A stretch of 5,914 nt of DNA. Source: Phocaeicola plebeius. GTDB lineage: Bacteria > Bacteroidota > Bacteroidia > Bacteroidales > Bacteroidaceae. Position 1 is the stretch's first letter. The number at the start of each line of letters is the position of its first letter. The notes under the pieces are model-generated. The model ran no database searches, was not told the DNA's origin, and saw only the letters and a program-made list of their open reading frames with translations. Shown here in pieces: positions 1 through 5,839 of this stretch. Location of the stretch: NCBI GenBank assembly GCA_004558305.1, contig SFDG01000100.1, positions 1 to 5,914 on the forward strand, given 5' to 3'. Made by a program: the position numbers and the translations under genes.

Positions 1-39
1 TATGTCCAAGCCTTTACGTAATTTAATTAAATTAGCCAT
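1..39 (-). CDS. nqrA: NqrA, Na+-translocating NADH:quinone reductase subunit A (N-terminal fragment)
   Basis: The ATG at 39-37 opens a frame that runs off the left edge and encodes MANLIKLRKGLDI. This is very close to the conserved start of Bacteroidetes NqrA (MAN-x-IKLRKGLDI). NqrA is the soluble, quinone-interacting subunit of the membrane complex that couples NADH oxidation to Na+ export, and nqrA is normally the first gene of nqrABCDEF. Being first fits here: a terminator (208-282) and a good promoter (77-106) lie directly upstream. The start follows an AT-rich leader with no Shine-Dalgarno motif, as usual in this phylum. Only 13 residues are visible, so the call rests on that motif plus context; the rest of the gene lies outside the window. 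Confidence 0.75.
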   Translation of the reverse strand, partial: MANLIKLRKGLDI

Positions 40-76
40 ATTAGGTTGTAAAAAAATGTTTTTTGTATTCTGCGTG

Positions 77-106
77 CAAATTTAATAATTTATGCCGTAA
101 AGCAAT
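77..106 (-). promoter_or_regulatory. Bacteroidetes-type promoter for nqrA
   Basis: Read on the minus strand, 84-77 is TAAATTTG, a full match to the -7 consensus TAnnTTTG. ATTG at 106-103 lies 18 bases upstream as a plausible -33 element (consensus TTTG). Transcription would begin around position 70, giving a leader of about 30 bases before the nqrA ATG at 39. Motif positions are seen directly; promoter activity is inferred. Confidence 0.55.
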
Positions 107-207
107 AAGAAAATGAGAAGTAATTCAAGAGAAATTTCACCCATTTTTCATCGTGTGCGTTAACACACAACAAACCCATTCCAATCTCCGAAAGGGTGTA
201 AGGCCCG

Positions 208-282
208 AAAAAGACAAAGACACCCGGAAATGGAGGAAACGGCTGTATTACCTGCCGAAAGCCTCCATCTCCGGATGTCTTT
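208..282 (-). terminator. Rho-independent terminator of the nhaC-pepC transcript
   Basis: Positions 282-262 and 236-216 form a 21-bp stem with a 25-base loop. In the minus-strand RNA every position pairs, with two G-U wobbles. In the plus-strand RNA the same two positions would be A-C mismatches. The stem is followed on the minus strand by a T-rich run (218-208, broken by GTC). It starts 38 bases after the pepC stop codon and lies before the nqrA promoter, so it should end the pepC message and insulate nqrA. Confidence 0.85.
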
Positions 283-319
283 AAGTCCATCCGCCTGTCA
301 TCCGATTTCTCCTTGACTG

Positions 320-1711
320 TTATTCCTCCTCAGCGAACATCGGATCCCAGGCCGGCAGCTGTACTGGCTGCTGGCGGAACACCTTCAGCACCTTTTCCGG
401 CACATACTTCGTGTTCAGCACCAAACGGAACATGTATTCATTGAACCATTCGTCCGTCATGATGAGATGGCCCTTGTAGCCCGACTCAGCGCCCCAGCTG
501 TTCTCCACCATCCATTTCTTCGGCTGGCCTGCTGCATCGAGATCCACAGCCATCAAGGTCATGGCATGAGCCGACCCGCTGGTGAACGTCATGATGCGTT
601 CCTTCTTGTTCATGCCGAAGGTCGTTCCCATCAACGAAGCATAGTCGTAGTTGTTCATGTCCAACAGACCGCGCTGCGAGTCCATCTGTCCCAGGTCACT
701 GGAGAAATACATCCGGTTGCCGTCCTTCAGCGAAGCGATGGCCATCTGCTTGATGTCCTCCACCGGCAGGTTCACATACTTCCAGTTTTTTCCGTCATAC
801 ACATGCCGGTCGTAGGCGATTTCATAGCACTTGTAATAGTCGCGGGTCGGATCGTTCATCACCATCACGTAGTCCGTCAGCAGCGAGGTGTCCCCATATT
901 TCTCCAGGAAGGATTTCGGAGTGTGATGTTCGGTTTCCACCGGATTGCCCTGCGCATCCTTGCGCACATAGTCAAATTCCGTGGGCGGCACACCCAGTGT
1001 CAGGGTCAGCATCCGGTAGATGGTGCCCAGCAATTCGTTCTTGTACGCCGTCAGTTCAGCCGGCTTCGCTCCTTTGGCCGCCTTTTCGCGCAAGCGCAGT
1101 CCACCTTCGCGCAGTTTCTGTTTCAAGAGCGACGACATGGCACCCGTATGTTCGCTGCTGTAGGTTTCCGGCATCACTTCCTTCGGCACCAGACCGTATT
1201 TCATCACCAGATCGGCCACCCCCGTAAACGTACCGCCGTCCCCGATCGGATTCTTGAACAGCCACTGCACCGTCTGGTCCTCCATCGGCTGTCCGGCCGT
1301 ATCCATGATAGCCTGCAGGAACAGGTTCGACTTCTCCAGCTGGTCGTAGAAGAAGGTATAGACCTGCGAGAACTCCAACGACGGAAGGTCATACTTCGTG
1401 ATTGCCTTGGCCCGCATCACGTTCAGTCCTGTAAACATCCAGCAACGGCCCGAAGAGCGCTGGTTGGTGATGCCTTTTGAGGGCACCTCAATCGAGAAAT
1501 GCGTGTCGAACGCCTGCTGGTTCTCCTGGTTCACCACCAGTTTCTTGATATCATTCGAGCCGATAGCGTTGCGCAGGGCCTTGTCTGCCGGCGTATTCTG
1601 GTACGACTGTTTCAGTTGGTTCAGCAGTTCCGCTGAAATTCCGCCCTGCTGTTGTGCTTGGGCGGTCATGGCCATTGCCATCAGGCAAGCCAGTGTCATG
1701 TGTTTCTTCAT
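320..1711 (-). CDS. pepC: Exported C1B-family cysteine aminopeptidase (PepC / bleomycin hydrolase type)
   Basis: This 463-residue protein belongs to peptidase family C1B (papain-like aminopeptidase C / bleomycin hydrolase), which removes N-terminal amino acids from peptides. The active site is complete: Gln84 and Cys90 in NQRSSGRCWMF, His382 in GSAHAMTL, Asn404 in VENSWG. Residues 1-19 (MKKH, then a hydrophobic run ending AQA before QQQ) look like a type I signal peptide, so the enzyme probably works in the periplasm, whereas classical PepC/Blh is cytosolic. The C-terminus LPAWDPMFAEEE corresponds to the conserved tail that, in characterised homologues, reaches into the active-site cleft and limits the enzyme to exopeptidase action; here it has an acidic extension. 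The length is normal for the family (about 440-480). The start lies 10 bases after the nhaC stop, so the two genes should be cotranscribed. A strong terminator follows. Confidence 0.92.
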   Translation of the reverse strand: MKKHMTLACLMAMAMTAQAQQQGGISAELLNQLKQSYQNTPADKALRNAIGSNDIKKLVVNQENQQAFDTHFSIEVPSKGITNQRSSGRCWMFTGLNVMRAKAITKYDLPSLEFSQVYTFFYDQLEKSNLFLQAIMDTAGQPMEDQTVQWLFKNPIGDGGTFTGVADLVMKYGLVPKEVMPETYSSEHTGAMSSLLKQKLREGGLRLREKAAKGAKPAELTAYKNELLGTIYRMLTLTLGVPPTEFDYVRKDAQGNPVETEHHTPKSFLEKYGDTSLLTDYVMVMNDPTRDYYKCYEIAYDRHVYDGKNWKYVNLPVEDIKQMAIASLKDGNRMYFSSDLGQMDSQRGLLDMNNYDYASLMGTTFGMNKKERIMTFTSGSAHAMTLMAVDLDAAGQPKKWMVENSWGAESGYKGHLIMTDEWFNEYMFRLVLNTKYVPEKVLKVFRQQPVQLPAWDPMFAEEE

Positions 1712-1721
1712 CTTGCTATAC

Positions 1722-3209
1722 TTATTGGGTTATGATTTCTTGTTCCGGTTCCTGGGGTTGTGGCTGCAGAGTACGGTAGATCCGGAAGCCCAGCGCAGCC
1801 ACGAGAATACTCATCAATGGGCTCACATAATTGAAAATGCAGTACGGCAGGTAGGTCAGGGTCGGCACGTTCAGCACCGTTGCCTGGGTCATGCCGCACG
1901 TGTTCCAAGGAATCAGCACCGATGTGACTGTCACCGCATCTTCCGTCGTACGGCTCAGCAGACGCGTTTCGTAGCGGTTCGTACGGTAGATTTCCTTGAA
2001 CATATTGGTAGTCAAAATAATCGATATATACTGATCGGCAGTCGAGAGGTTCAGGAACAATCCGCACCCCACCGTCGAAGCCACCATACCGGCCAGCTTC
2101 TGGGTGAAATGGGCGAACATCCGGGTGATGCTGGCCAGCATACCACTGGCAGTCATGGTGCCGCCAAGGCACATGGCACAAAGAATCAGCCAGACCGTCG
2201 CCAGCATTCCCTCCATGCCTCGTGTAGCCACCAGTTCGTCCAGCTCAGCATTTCCCGTCTGCAGGGAAGTACTGCCGTACAGGGCCTTCCAGGCTCCTTT
2301 CATCCACATCTCGCCCGTTGAAAGTCCCTCTCCGGCAATCTGTTGCACCACTTCCGGCTGGAAAGCCAGCATGAATACTGCTGCCAGACCGGCCGACAGG
2401 AACAAGGTCACCAACGAAGGCACCTTCCGGGCAATCAGGACTGCCGTAACCACCGGTACGACAAGCAGCCAGGGCGTAATGTGGAAACGCTGCGCCAGCG
2501 CAGAGGTAAAGCTGGCCAGTTCCGCCGCCGAACCGCTGCCATGCAGCCAGCCTGCCAACAGGAAGACCACCAAAGCCACGCACAGCGAGGGGACTGTAGT
2601 CAGCATCATGTAGCGGATATGGGTAAAAAGTGGCGTTCCTGAAGTGGAGGCAGCCAGAATCGTCGTGTCGGAGAGCGGCGACACTTTGTCCCCGAAATAT
2701 GCTCCCGAAATGATGGCTCCCGCCACCCAACCGTCGGCAAAGCCCTGCGCTTTCCCGATGCCCATCAAGGCAATCCCGATGGTAGCGATGGTCGTCCACG
2801 AACTGCCCGTCATCACCGACACAGCCGCACAAATCAGACACGTGGACAACAGGAAGAACTGCGGATGGATAATCTGCACACCATAATAAATTAAGGTGGG
2901 AACCACTCCGCTCAGCATCCACACTGCAGACAGCGAGCCGATAATCAGCAGGACAATCAAGGCCGAACCGACCCCGGCAATGTTGTTGATGATGGCATAT
3001 TCAAATTCCTTCCACGGAATGCCGTAACCCACGATTCCCATGCAGGTACACAAAGCCGCCGAAACCAGCAGACTGATTTGGCTGCCACCGCCCAAGGCAT
3101 CGCTGCCGAACAGACGGATGGTAAAATACAACAGGACAATCAAGGCGACTATGGGCAACATCGACACCCACGGCGAAGGATATTTTTGCTCTTTTTTGCT
3201 CATTTCCAT
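1722..3209 (-). CDS. nhaC: NhaC-family Na+/H+ antiporter
   Basis: This is a 495-residue inner-membrane protein with roughly a dozen hydrophobic segments, from about residue 16 to 478. Family hallmarks are GSSWTT followed by ATIGIALMGIG (135-152), GAYFGDKVSPLSDTT (169-183), a polar helix NLSTADQY (387-394), and SVLIPWNTCG (430-439) followed by a Tyr/Asn/Pro-rich segment. NhaC proteins exchange external H+ for internal Na+; some relatives exchange organic acids (MleN-like malate/lactate) or other cations, so the exact substrate is uncertain. The first ATG (3209) gives MEMSKK; Met3 is an equally possible start. A charged, proline-rich cytoplasmic tail ends the protein. It is followed after 10 bases by pepC and preceded by the AsnC/Lrp gene after 94 bases. 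A Na+ antiporter near a Na+-pumping Nqr complex fits a sodium-based energy economy, but a link between the two is inference. Confidence 0.9.
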   Translation of the reverse strand: MEMSKKEQKYPSPWVSMLPIVALIVLLYFTIRLFGSDALGGGSQISLLVSAALCTCMGIVGYGIPWKEFEYAIINNIAGVGSALIVLLIIGSLSAVWMLSGVVPTLIYYGVQIIHPQFFLLSTCLICAAVSVMTGSSWTTIATIGIALMGIGKAQGFADGWVAGAIISGAYFGDKVSPLSDTTILAASTSGTPLFTHIRYMMLTTVPSLCVALVVFLLAGWLHGSGSAAELASFTSALAQRFHITPWLLVVPVVTAVLIARKVPSLVTLFLSAGLAAVFMLAFQPEVVQQIAGEGLSTGEMWMKGAWKALYGSTSLQTGNAELDELVATRGMEGMLATVWLILCAMCLGGTMTASGMLASITRMFAHFTQKLAGMVASTVGCGLFLNLSTADQYISIILTTNMFKEIYRTNRYETRLLSRTTEDAVTVTSVLIPWNTCGMTQATVLNVPTLTYLPYCIFNYVSPLMSILVAALGFRIYRTLQPQPQEPEQEIITQ

Positions 3210-3232
3210 TCTGTATCATGGTTTCTGGCCTG

Positions 3233-3240
3233 CAAATTTC
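3233..3240 (-). promoter_or_regulatory. Weak candidate -7 box for nhaC-pepC
   Basis: On the minus strand 3240-3233 reads GAAATTTG, seven of eight consistent with TAnnTTTG, 23 bases upstream of the nhaC ATG. No TTTG-like -33 element is visible at the right distance. It may be a weak internal promoter, or the operon may be read only from the regulator promoter upstream. Low confidence. Confidence 0.25.
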
Positions 3241-3303
3241 ACTATTATTCCCGATTCTCGGCCATCTTCCCTCCATATTTTCCCTTTTTTAACAGGTTAG
3301 CGG

Positions 3304-3777
3304 TTAAATATGTATTCCATACTCACATTTTACCTCGTCCATCACGAACATGCTTTCCAACGACCCCAGACTGCCGATGGTACCCAGCACGTTCAACAGG
3401 AACTCCTGATAATACTTCATGTTGGGTGCATGAATCTTGAGCAGATAGTCATAGCTGCCGGAGATGTTGTAACACTCGGTCACTTCGGGAATGCCACGGA
3501 TGATGCGTGTGAACTCCTCGGCAATCTCCCGGTTCATGCGGCTCAGCTTGACATTGCAGAACACCACGAAACCCTGGTTCAGTTTCTCCGCATCCAATAC
3601 CGCAATGTACTTCTTGATATAGCCGCTGTTCTCCAACCGTTTCAGCCGTTCGAACACAGGCGTCGACGACAGGCTCACTTTCGAGGCCAGCTCTTTAATC
3701 GTCAGACGGGCATTCCCCTGCAGGGTACGGAGAATCTGCAAGTCTACATGGTCTAATTTCTCAATCATATCCATCAT
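3304..3777 (-). CDS. AsnC/Lrp-family transcriptional regulator
   Basis: This 157-residue protein has the standard two-domain plan. An N-terminal winged helix-turn-helix (about residues 7-65) includes KLDHVDLQILRTLQGNARLT, ELASKVSLSSTPVFERLKRLE and GYIKKYIAVLD. A C-terminal RAM (amino-acid-binding, oligomerising) domain (about 70-150) includes ECYNISGSYDYLLKI, the family's effector-binding turn. Such proteins form dimers to octamers, bind tandem DNA sites and often respond to amino acids. Three starts are possible: Met1 and Met2 in tandem, and Met4, which gives the family-typical MIEKLD opening. It is divergent from metY, and the shared region carries palindromes, so control of metY and of itself is a reasonable inference. 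The effector might be methionine or another amino acid, but nothing in the sequence shows which. It lies 94 bases upstream of nhaC in the same direction with no clear terminator, so it may head that operon. Confidence 0.93.
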   Translation of the reverse strand: MMDMIEKLDHVDLQILRTLQGNARLTIKELASKVSLSSTPVFERLKRLENSGYIKKYIAVLDAEKLNQGFVVFCNVKLSRMNREIAEEFTRIIRGIPEVTECYNISGSYDYLLKIHAPNMKYYQEFLLNVLGTIGSLGSLESMFVMDEVKCEYGIHI

Positions 3778-3790
3778 TCTATCATTATTG

Positions 3791-3813
3791 CCTACAAATG
3801 TAGGGAAAATTCC
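3791..3813. promoter_or_regulatory. Tandem palindromes on the regulator promoter (candidate Lrp-type operator)
   Basis: CCTACA-AA-TGTAGG (3791-3804) is a perfect 6-bp inverted repeat around AA. GGAA-AA-TTCC (3804-3813) is a second, smaller one with the same AA centre. The centres are 11 bp apart, about one helical turn, so bound dimers would face the same side of the DNA. The first palindrome covers the -7 box of the divergent AsnC/Lrp gene, a position suited to autorepression. The repeats are seen directly; binding is inferred from the usual behaviour of the family. Confidence 0.5.
3795..3802 (-). promoter_or_regulatory. -7 box of the AsnC/Lrp gene promoter
   Basis: On the minus strand 3802-3795 reads TACATTTG, a perfect match to the Bacteroidetes -7 consensus TAnnTTTG. 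No good TTTG appears about 19 bases upstream, which is tolerable for a promoter helped or modulated by a regulator. Transcription would start near 3788, leaving a leader of only about 10 bases to Met1 (3777) or 20 bases to Met4 (3768), which slightly favours the later start. Confidence 0.5.
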
Positions 3814-3907
3814 GACACCTCAGGCAGGAATAAAGAAAATTATTCTGCAAATTTCCTGTTTTCTGCTATTTTATGCCTGTTTGCCTTCATTCTCATCGGA
3901 AAAATAA

Positions 3908-3949
3908 GAATTATCTTCCATATTTTTTCGAAATATTGGTAGATAATTC
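3908..3949. repeat. Interrupted 9-bp inverted repeat at the metY promoter (candidate operator)
   Basis: GAATTATCT (3908-3916) and AGATAATTC (3941-3949) are exact reverse complements separated by 24 bases. Inside lies a smaller pair ATATTT (3920-3925) / AAATAT (3931-3936) around the palindrome TTTCGAAA (3926-3933). The right arm lies in the spacer just after the metY -33 element at 3936-3939. Half-site centres are 33 bp apart, close to three helical turns, so a regulator contacting both arms could cover the promoter. AT-rich DNA makes chance repeats more likely, so the role is inference. Confidence 0.45.
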
Positions 3950-3966
3950 CACATCCTCTAACTTTG
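3936..3966 (+). promoter_or_regulatory. Bacteroidetes-type promoter of metY
   Basis: TTGG (3936-3939), exactly 19 bases, then TAACTTTG (3959-3966), a perfect TAnnTTTG -7 box. Transcription should start near 3973, giving a leader of about 40 bases with an A-rich stretch before the ATG at 4015 and no Shine-Dalgarno motif. That leader is too short for a SAM riboswitch, so control would act on transcription initiation. Confidence 0.7.
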
Positions 3967-4014
3967 CCATCAACAAAGAAAACCCAATAGAAACAATATT
4001 TAAATCATACAACT

Positions 4015-5304
4015 ATGGCAACAAAAAAGTATCATTTCGAGACCTTGCAACTTCATGTAGGACAGGAACAGCCCGACCCCGCTACCGATGCCCGTGCGGT
4101 GCCCATCTACCAGACTACCTCCTACGTTTTCCGGAATTCCCAGCATGCCGCCGACCGTTTCGGTCTGCGCGATGCCGGTAATATCTATGGCCGTCTGACC
4201 AACTCCACCCAAGGGGTTTTCGAAGACCGTGTAGCCGCTCTTGAAGGCGGTGTAGCCGGCCTGGCCGTCGCCTCAGGTGCCGCAGCCGTCACCTATGCCT
4301 TACAGAACATCCTCGGTGTGGGTGACCACATCGTAGCTGCCGACAACCTGTACGGAGGTTCCTTCAACCTGATTACGCATACCCTTGCCACACAAGGCAT
4401 ATCGAATACCATTGTCAACGTGAACGACCTGGCTGCCCTCGAAGCCGCCATCCGTCCCAACACCAAAGTCATCTATGCAGAAACCTTCGGAAACCCGAAC
4501 TCTGAAGTGACCGATATCGATGCAGTAGCCGAAGTGGCCCACCGCCATCACATCCCCCTCATCATCGACAACACGTTCGGCACCCCCTACCTTATCCGAC
4601 CCATTGAGCACGGTGCCGATGTAGTCGTCCATTCCGCCACCAAGTTCATCGGCGGCCATGGCAGCAGCCTGGGAGGAGTCATCGTCGACGGCGGCACGTT
4701 CGACTGGAAAGCCAATGCCGACAAGTTCCCCACCCTGGCCCAGCCTGACCCCAGCTACCATGGAGCCGTCTTTGCCGATGTAGCCGGACCGGCCGCTTTC
4801 GTCACCCGCATCCGTGCGGTCATCCTGCGCGACACCGGTGCCACCCTCTCTCCCTTCAATGCCTTCATCCTCCTGCAAGGACTGGAAACCTTGTCCTTGC
4901 GCGTAGAACGCCATGTGGAGAATGCCCTCAAAGTGGTGGACTTCCTGAAGAACCATCCGAAGGTGGTGAAGGTGAACCATCCTTCCTTGCCCGAGCATCG
5001 CGACCATGCCCTCTACGAGAAATACTTCCCCAATGGAGGCGGCAGCATCTTCACCTTCGAGATCAAGGGCGGCCAGGAAGAAGCCTGGAAGTTCATCGAT
5101 GCCCTCCATATCTTCTCGCTCCTGGCCAACGTGGCCGATGTGAAGAGCCTGGTCATCCATCCGTACACCACCACCCACTCGCAGATGAGTCCGCAGGAAC
5201 TGGCCGACCAGCACATCACGCCGTCCACCGTCCGCCTGTCCATCGGAACAGAGCACATTGACGACATCATCGACGACCTCCGCCAAGCCTTCGACCAGAT
5301 TTGA
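4015..5304 (+). CDS. metY: O-acetylhomoserine aminocarboxypropyltransferase (homocysteine synthase)
   Basis: This 429-residue cytoplasmic enzyme belongs to the Cys/Met-metabolism PLP-dependent family (fold type I). It uses sulfide to convert O-acetyl-L-homoserine to homocysteine and acetate, the direct sulfhydrylation route to methionine. Seen in order: TLQLHVGQ (10-17), PIYQTTSYVF (30-39), the phosphate-contacting IYGRLTN (57-63), SGAAA (87-91), NLYGGSFNL with the ring-stacking Tyr113 (111-119), IIDNTFGTP with the cofactor-contacting Asp185 (183-191), SATKFIGGHG with the Schiff-base Lys210 (207-216), the MetY-typical LRDTGATLSPFNAF (271-284), and TVRLSIGTEH with the carboxylate-binding Arg407 (405-414). 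The length and the long insert after Lys210 point to MetY rather than the shorter MetB/MetC/MetZ relatives. It is a single-gene transcript with its own promoter and terminator, divergent from an AsnC/Lrp regulator. Confidence 0.95.
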   Translation: MATKKYHFETLQLHVGQEQPDPATDARAVPIYQTTSYVFRNSQHAADRFGLRDAGNIYGRLTNSTQGVFEDRVAALEGGVAGLAVASGAAAVTYALQNILGVGDHIVAADNLYGGSFNLITHTLATQGISNTIVNVNDLAALEAAIRPNTKVIYAETFGNPNSEVTDIDAVAEVAHRHHIPLIIDNTFGTPYLIRPIEHGADVVVHSATKFIGGHGSSLGGVIVDGGTFDWKANADKFPTLAQPDPSYHGAVFADVAGPAAFVTRIRAVILRDTGATLSPFNAFILLQGLETLSLRVERHVENALKVVDFLKNHPKVVKVNHPSLPEHRDHALYEKYFPNGGGSIFTFEIKGGQEEAWKFIDALHIFSLLANVADVKSLVIHPYTTTHSQMSPQELADQHITPSTVRLSIGTEHIDDIIDDLRQAFDQI

Positions 5305-5309
5305 CAAGA

Positions 5310-5364
5310 ACAGAAAAGCCTCCCAGGCGATCCGCAAGGCAACAAACATGGGAGGCTTTTCTGT
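5310..5364. terminator. Terminator after metY, potentially bidirectional
   Basis: ACAGAAAAGCCTCCCA (5310-5325) and its exact reverse complement (5349-5364) form a perfect 16-bp stem with a 23-base loop, starting 6 bases after the metY stop codon. The stem has a GC-rich inner part with A4/T4 near its base, and a T run (5367-5370) follows on the plus strand. The near-symmetrical arms mean it could also stop transcription arriving on the minus strand from the remnant region to the right. Confidence 0.85.
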
Positions 5365-5390
5365 CATTTTAGCGCAACATTACATCATCT

Positions 5391-5516
5391 TTATCTCCAA
5401 TTCCCTGTCTCTTCTACGATGAACATACGGAAGTCATCGCTACGTTTCTTTATCCGATAGCTGCTTTCATCCTTCTGGTCGCTAAAATAGAGCTGGTTGA
5501 CTAGTAAACTTCCCAT
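5391..5516 (-). other. Short unrecognised reading frame (41 codons)
   Basis: ATG at 5516-5514 opens a frame of 41 codons (start MGSLLVNQLYFSDQKDESSY, end EETGNWR, TAA at 5393-5391). It is hydrophilic and charged, with no signal peptide, membrane segment or family motif that I recognise. It lies in the same frame as the nucleotidyltransferase-like fragment upstream (5553-5708), separated by a TAG at 5555-5553 and 12 open codons. It could be a small gene, the worn end of a longer coding region, or chance. No promoter was found. Confidence 0.25.
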
Positions 5517-5552
5517 ACAACGTCCCCCTCTGCTACAGCGGGTTACGTGTGC

Positions 5553-5708
5553 CTAAGTCTTGCTTAAAAATCCTACACCTAAAAGAGCATGCTTCTTCAG
5601 CAAAAGGAAAACATCCTTCCAATCGTTATCCGACAACTCACATGACAACGTTTCCCTATTGCCAATCGCAACCTGCAGAAACTCAAAGAAGAGATTTATA
5701 GACACCAT
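5553..5708 (-). pseudogene. N-terminal remnant of an NTP_transf_5-type nucleotidyltransferase-like protein
   Basis: From ATG at 5708, 51 codons encode a protein containing FFEFLQVAIGN (7-17), LSDNDWKDVFLLLKKHALLG (25-44) and then VGF, followed after LSKT by a TAG. This resembles the start of the roughly 350-400-residue Bacteroidetes nucleotidyltransferase-like proteins (NTP_transf_5 type) found in polysaccharide gene clusters, where an FFxFLQVALG-like helix and a HALLGVGF-like helix occur in this order. Everything beyond the first two helices, including the nucleotidyltransferase core, is missing, so it cannot be a working enzyme. Its start overlaps the end of the glycosyltransferase fragment by 26 bases, the tight packing of an operon. 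Family assignment is from memory of motif style. Confidence 0.55.
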
Positions 5709-5832
5709 CTACCTGTTTCGCAATCTTATCCCAGTCATACTTGCCCATGTTATAATCCACCTTCTGCAATGGCTTGCTCACCACCTCCTTCAGTTTCTCC
5801 GCCAGTGCCTCCACATTACTCAAGTTTCGGAT
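5683..5832 (-). pseudogene. C-terminal remnant of a GT4-family (group 1) glycosyltransferase
   Basis: Read from 5832 to the TGA at 5685-5683, 49 codons encode a sequence with NVEALAEKLKEVVSKPL (6-22) and, near the end, KYDWDKIAKQVDGVYKSLL. This is the typical last helix pair of GT-B fold group 1 glycosyltransferases, where a [D/N]VEALAEKL helix is followed by a YDW-x-K-[I/T]A-x-Q helix that ends the protein. Such enzymes add sugars to lipid-linked glycans of capsule or O-antigen in the cytoplasm. A stop (TAA at 5835-5833) lies immediately upstream in frame and there is no start, so about 300 residues including the catalytic domains are gone. It overlaps the nucleotidyltransferase-like remnant, suggesting one polysaccharide operon was cut down at both ends. 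Confidence 0.7.
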
Positions 5833-5839
5833 TTAGGTT

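Noticed and set aside
153..168. GTGTG/CACAC inverted repeat with a 6-base loop
   Set aside because: The 5-bp stem is too short to support a terminator or operator by itself, and a far stronger hairpin lies just upstream.
90..290. 66-codon minus-strand frame between pepC and nqrA
   Set aside because: It is encoded largely by the terminator hairpin and the T run; the Phe/Pro-rich product is an artefact of these.
467..1480. 337-codon plus-strand open frame opposite pepC
   Set aside because: It is His/Arg/Gln-rich with no family motifs and lies wholly antisense to a gene with a complete catalytic site. Long antisense frames are common opposite GC-rich coding DNA.
1690..1711. Lipoprotein signal at Cys9 of PepC
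   Set aside because: The residues before Cys9 (T-L-A) do not form a lipobox and the hydrophobic stretch before it is too short. AQA at 17-19 fits type I cleavage better.
1398..2321. 307-codon plus-strand frame across the pepC-nhaC junction
   Set aside because: It crosses two well-supported minus-strand genes and their 10-base gap, and its composition is that of a reverse-strand shadow.
3210..3303. Terminator between the AsnC/Lrp gene and nhaC
   Set aside because: Only a 5-bp TTAAC/GTTAA pairing is visible and it has no T run on the minus strand, so no terminator is called.
3967..4014. SAM riboswitch in the metY leader
   Set aside because: The leader predicted from the promoter is only about 40 bases and shows no stems, so there is no room for an aptamer.
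4300..5367. 355-codon minus-strand open frame opposite metY
   Set aside because: It is Gly/Asp/Val/Met-rich with low-complexity character, mirrors the MetY codons, and begins in the terminator stem. metY explains the region fully.
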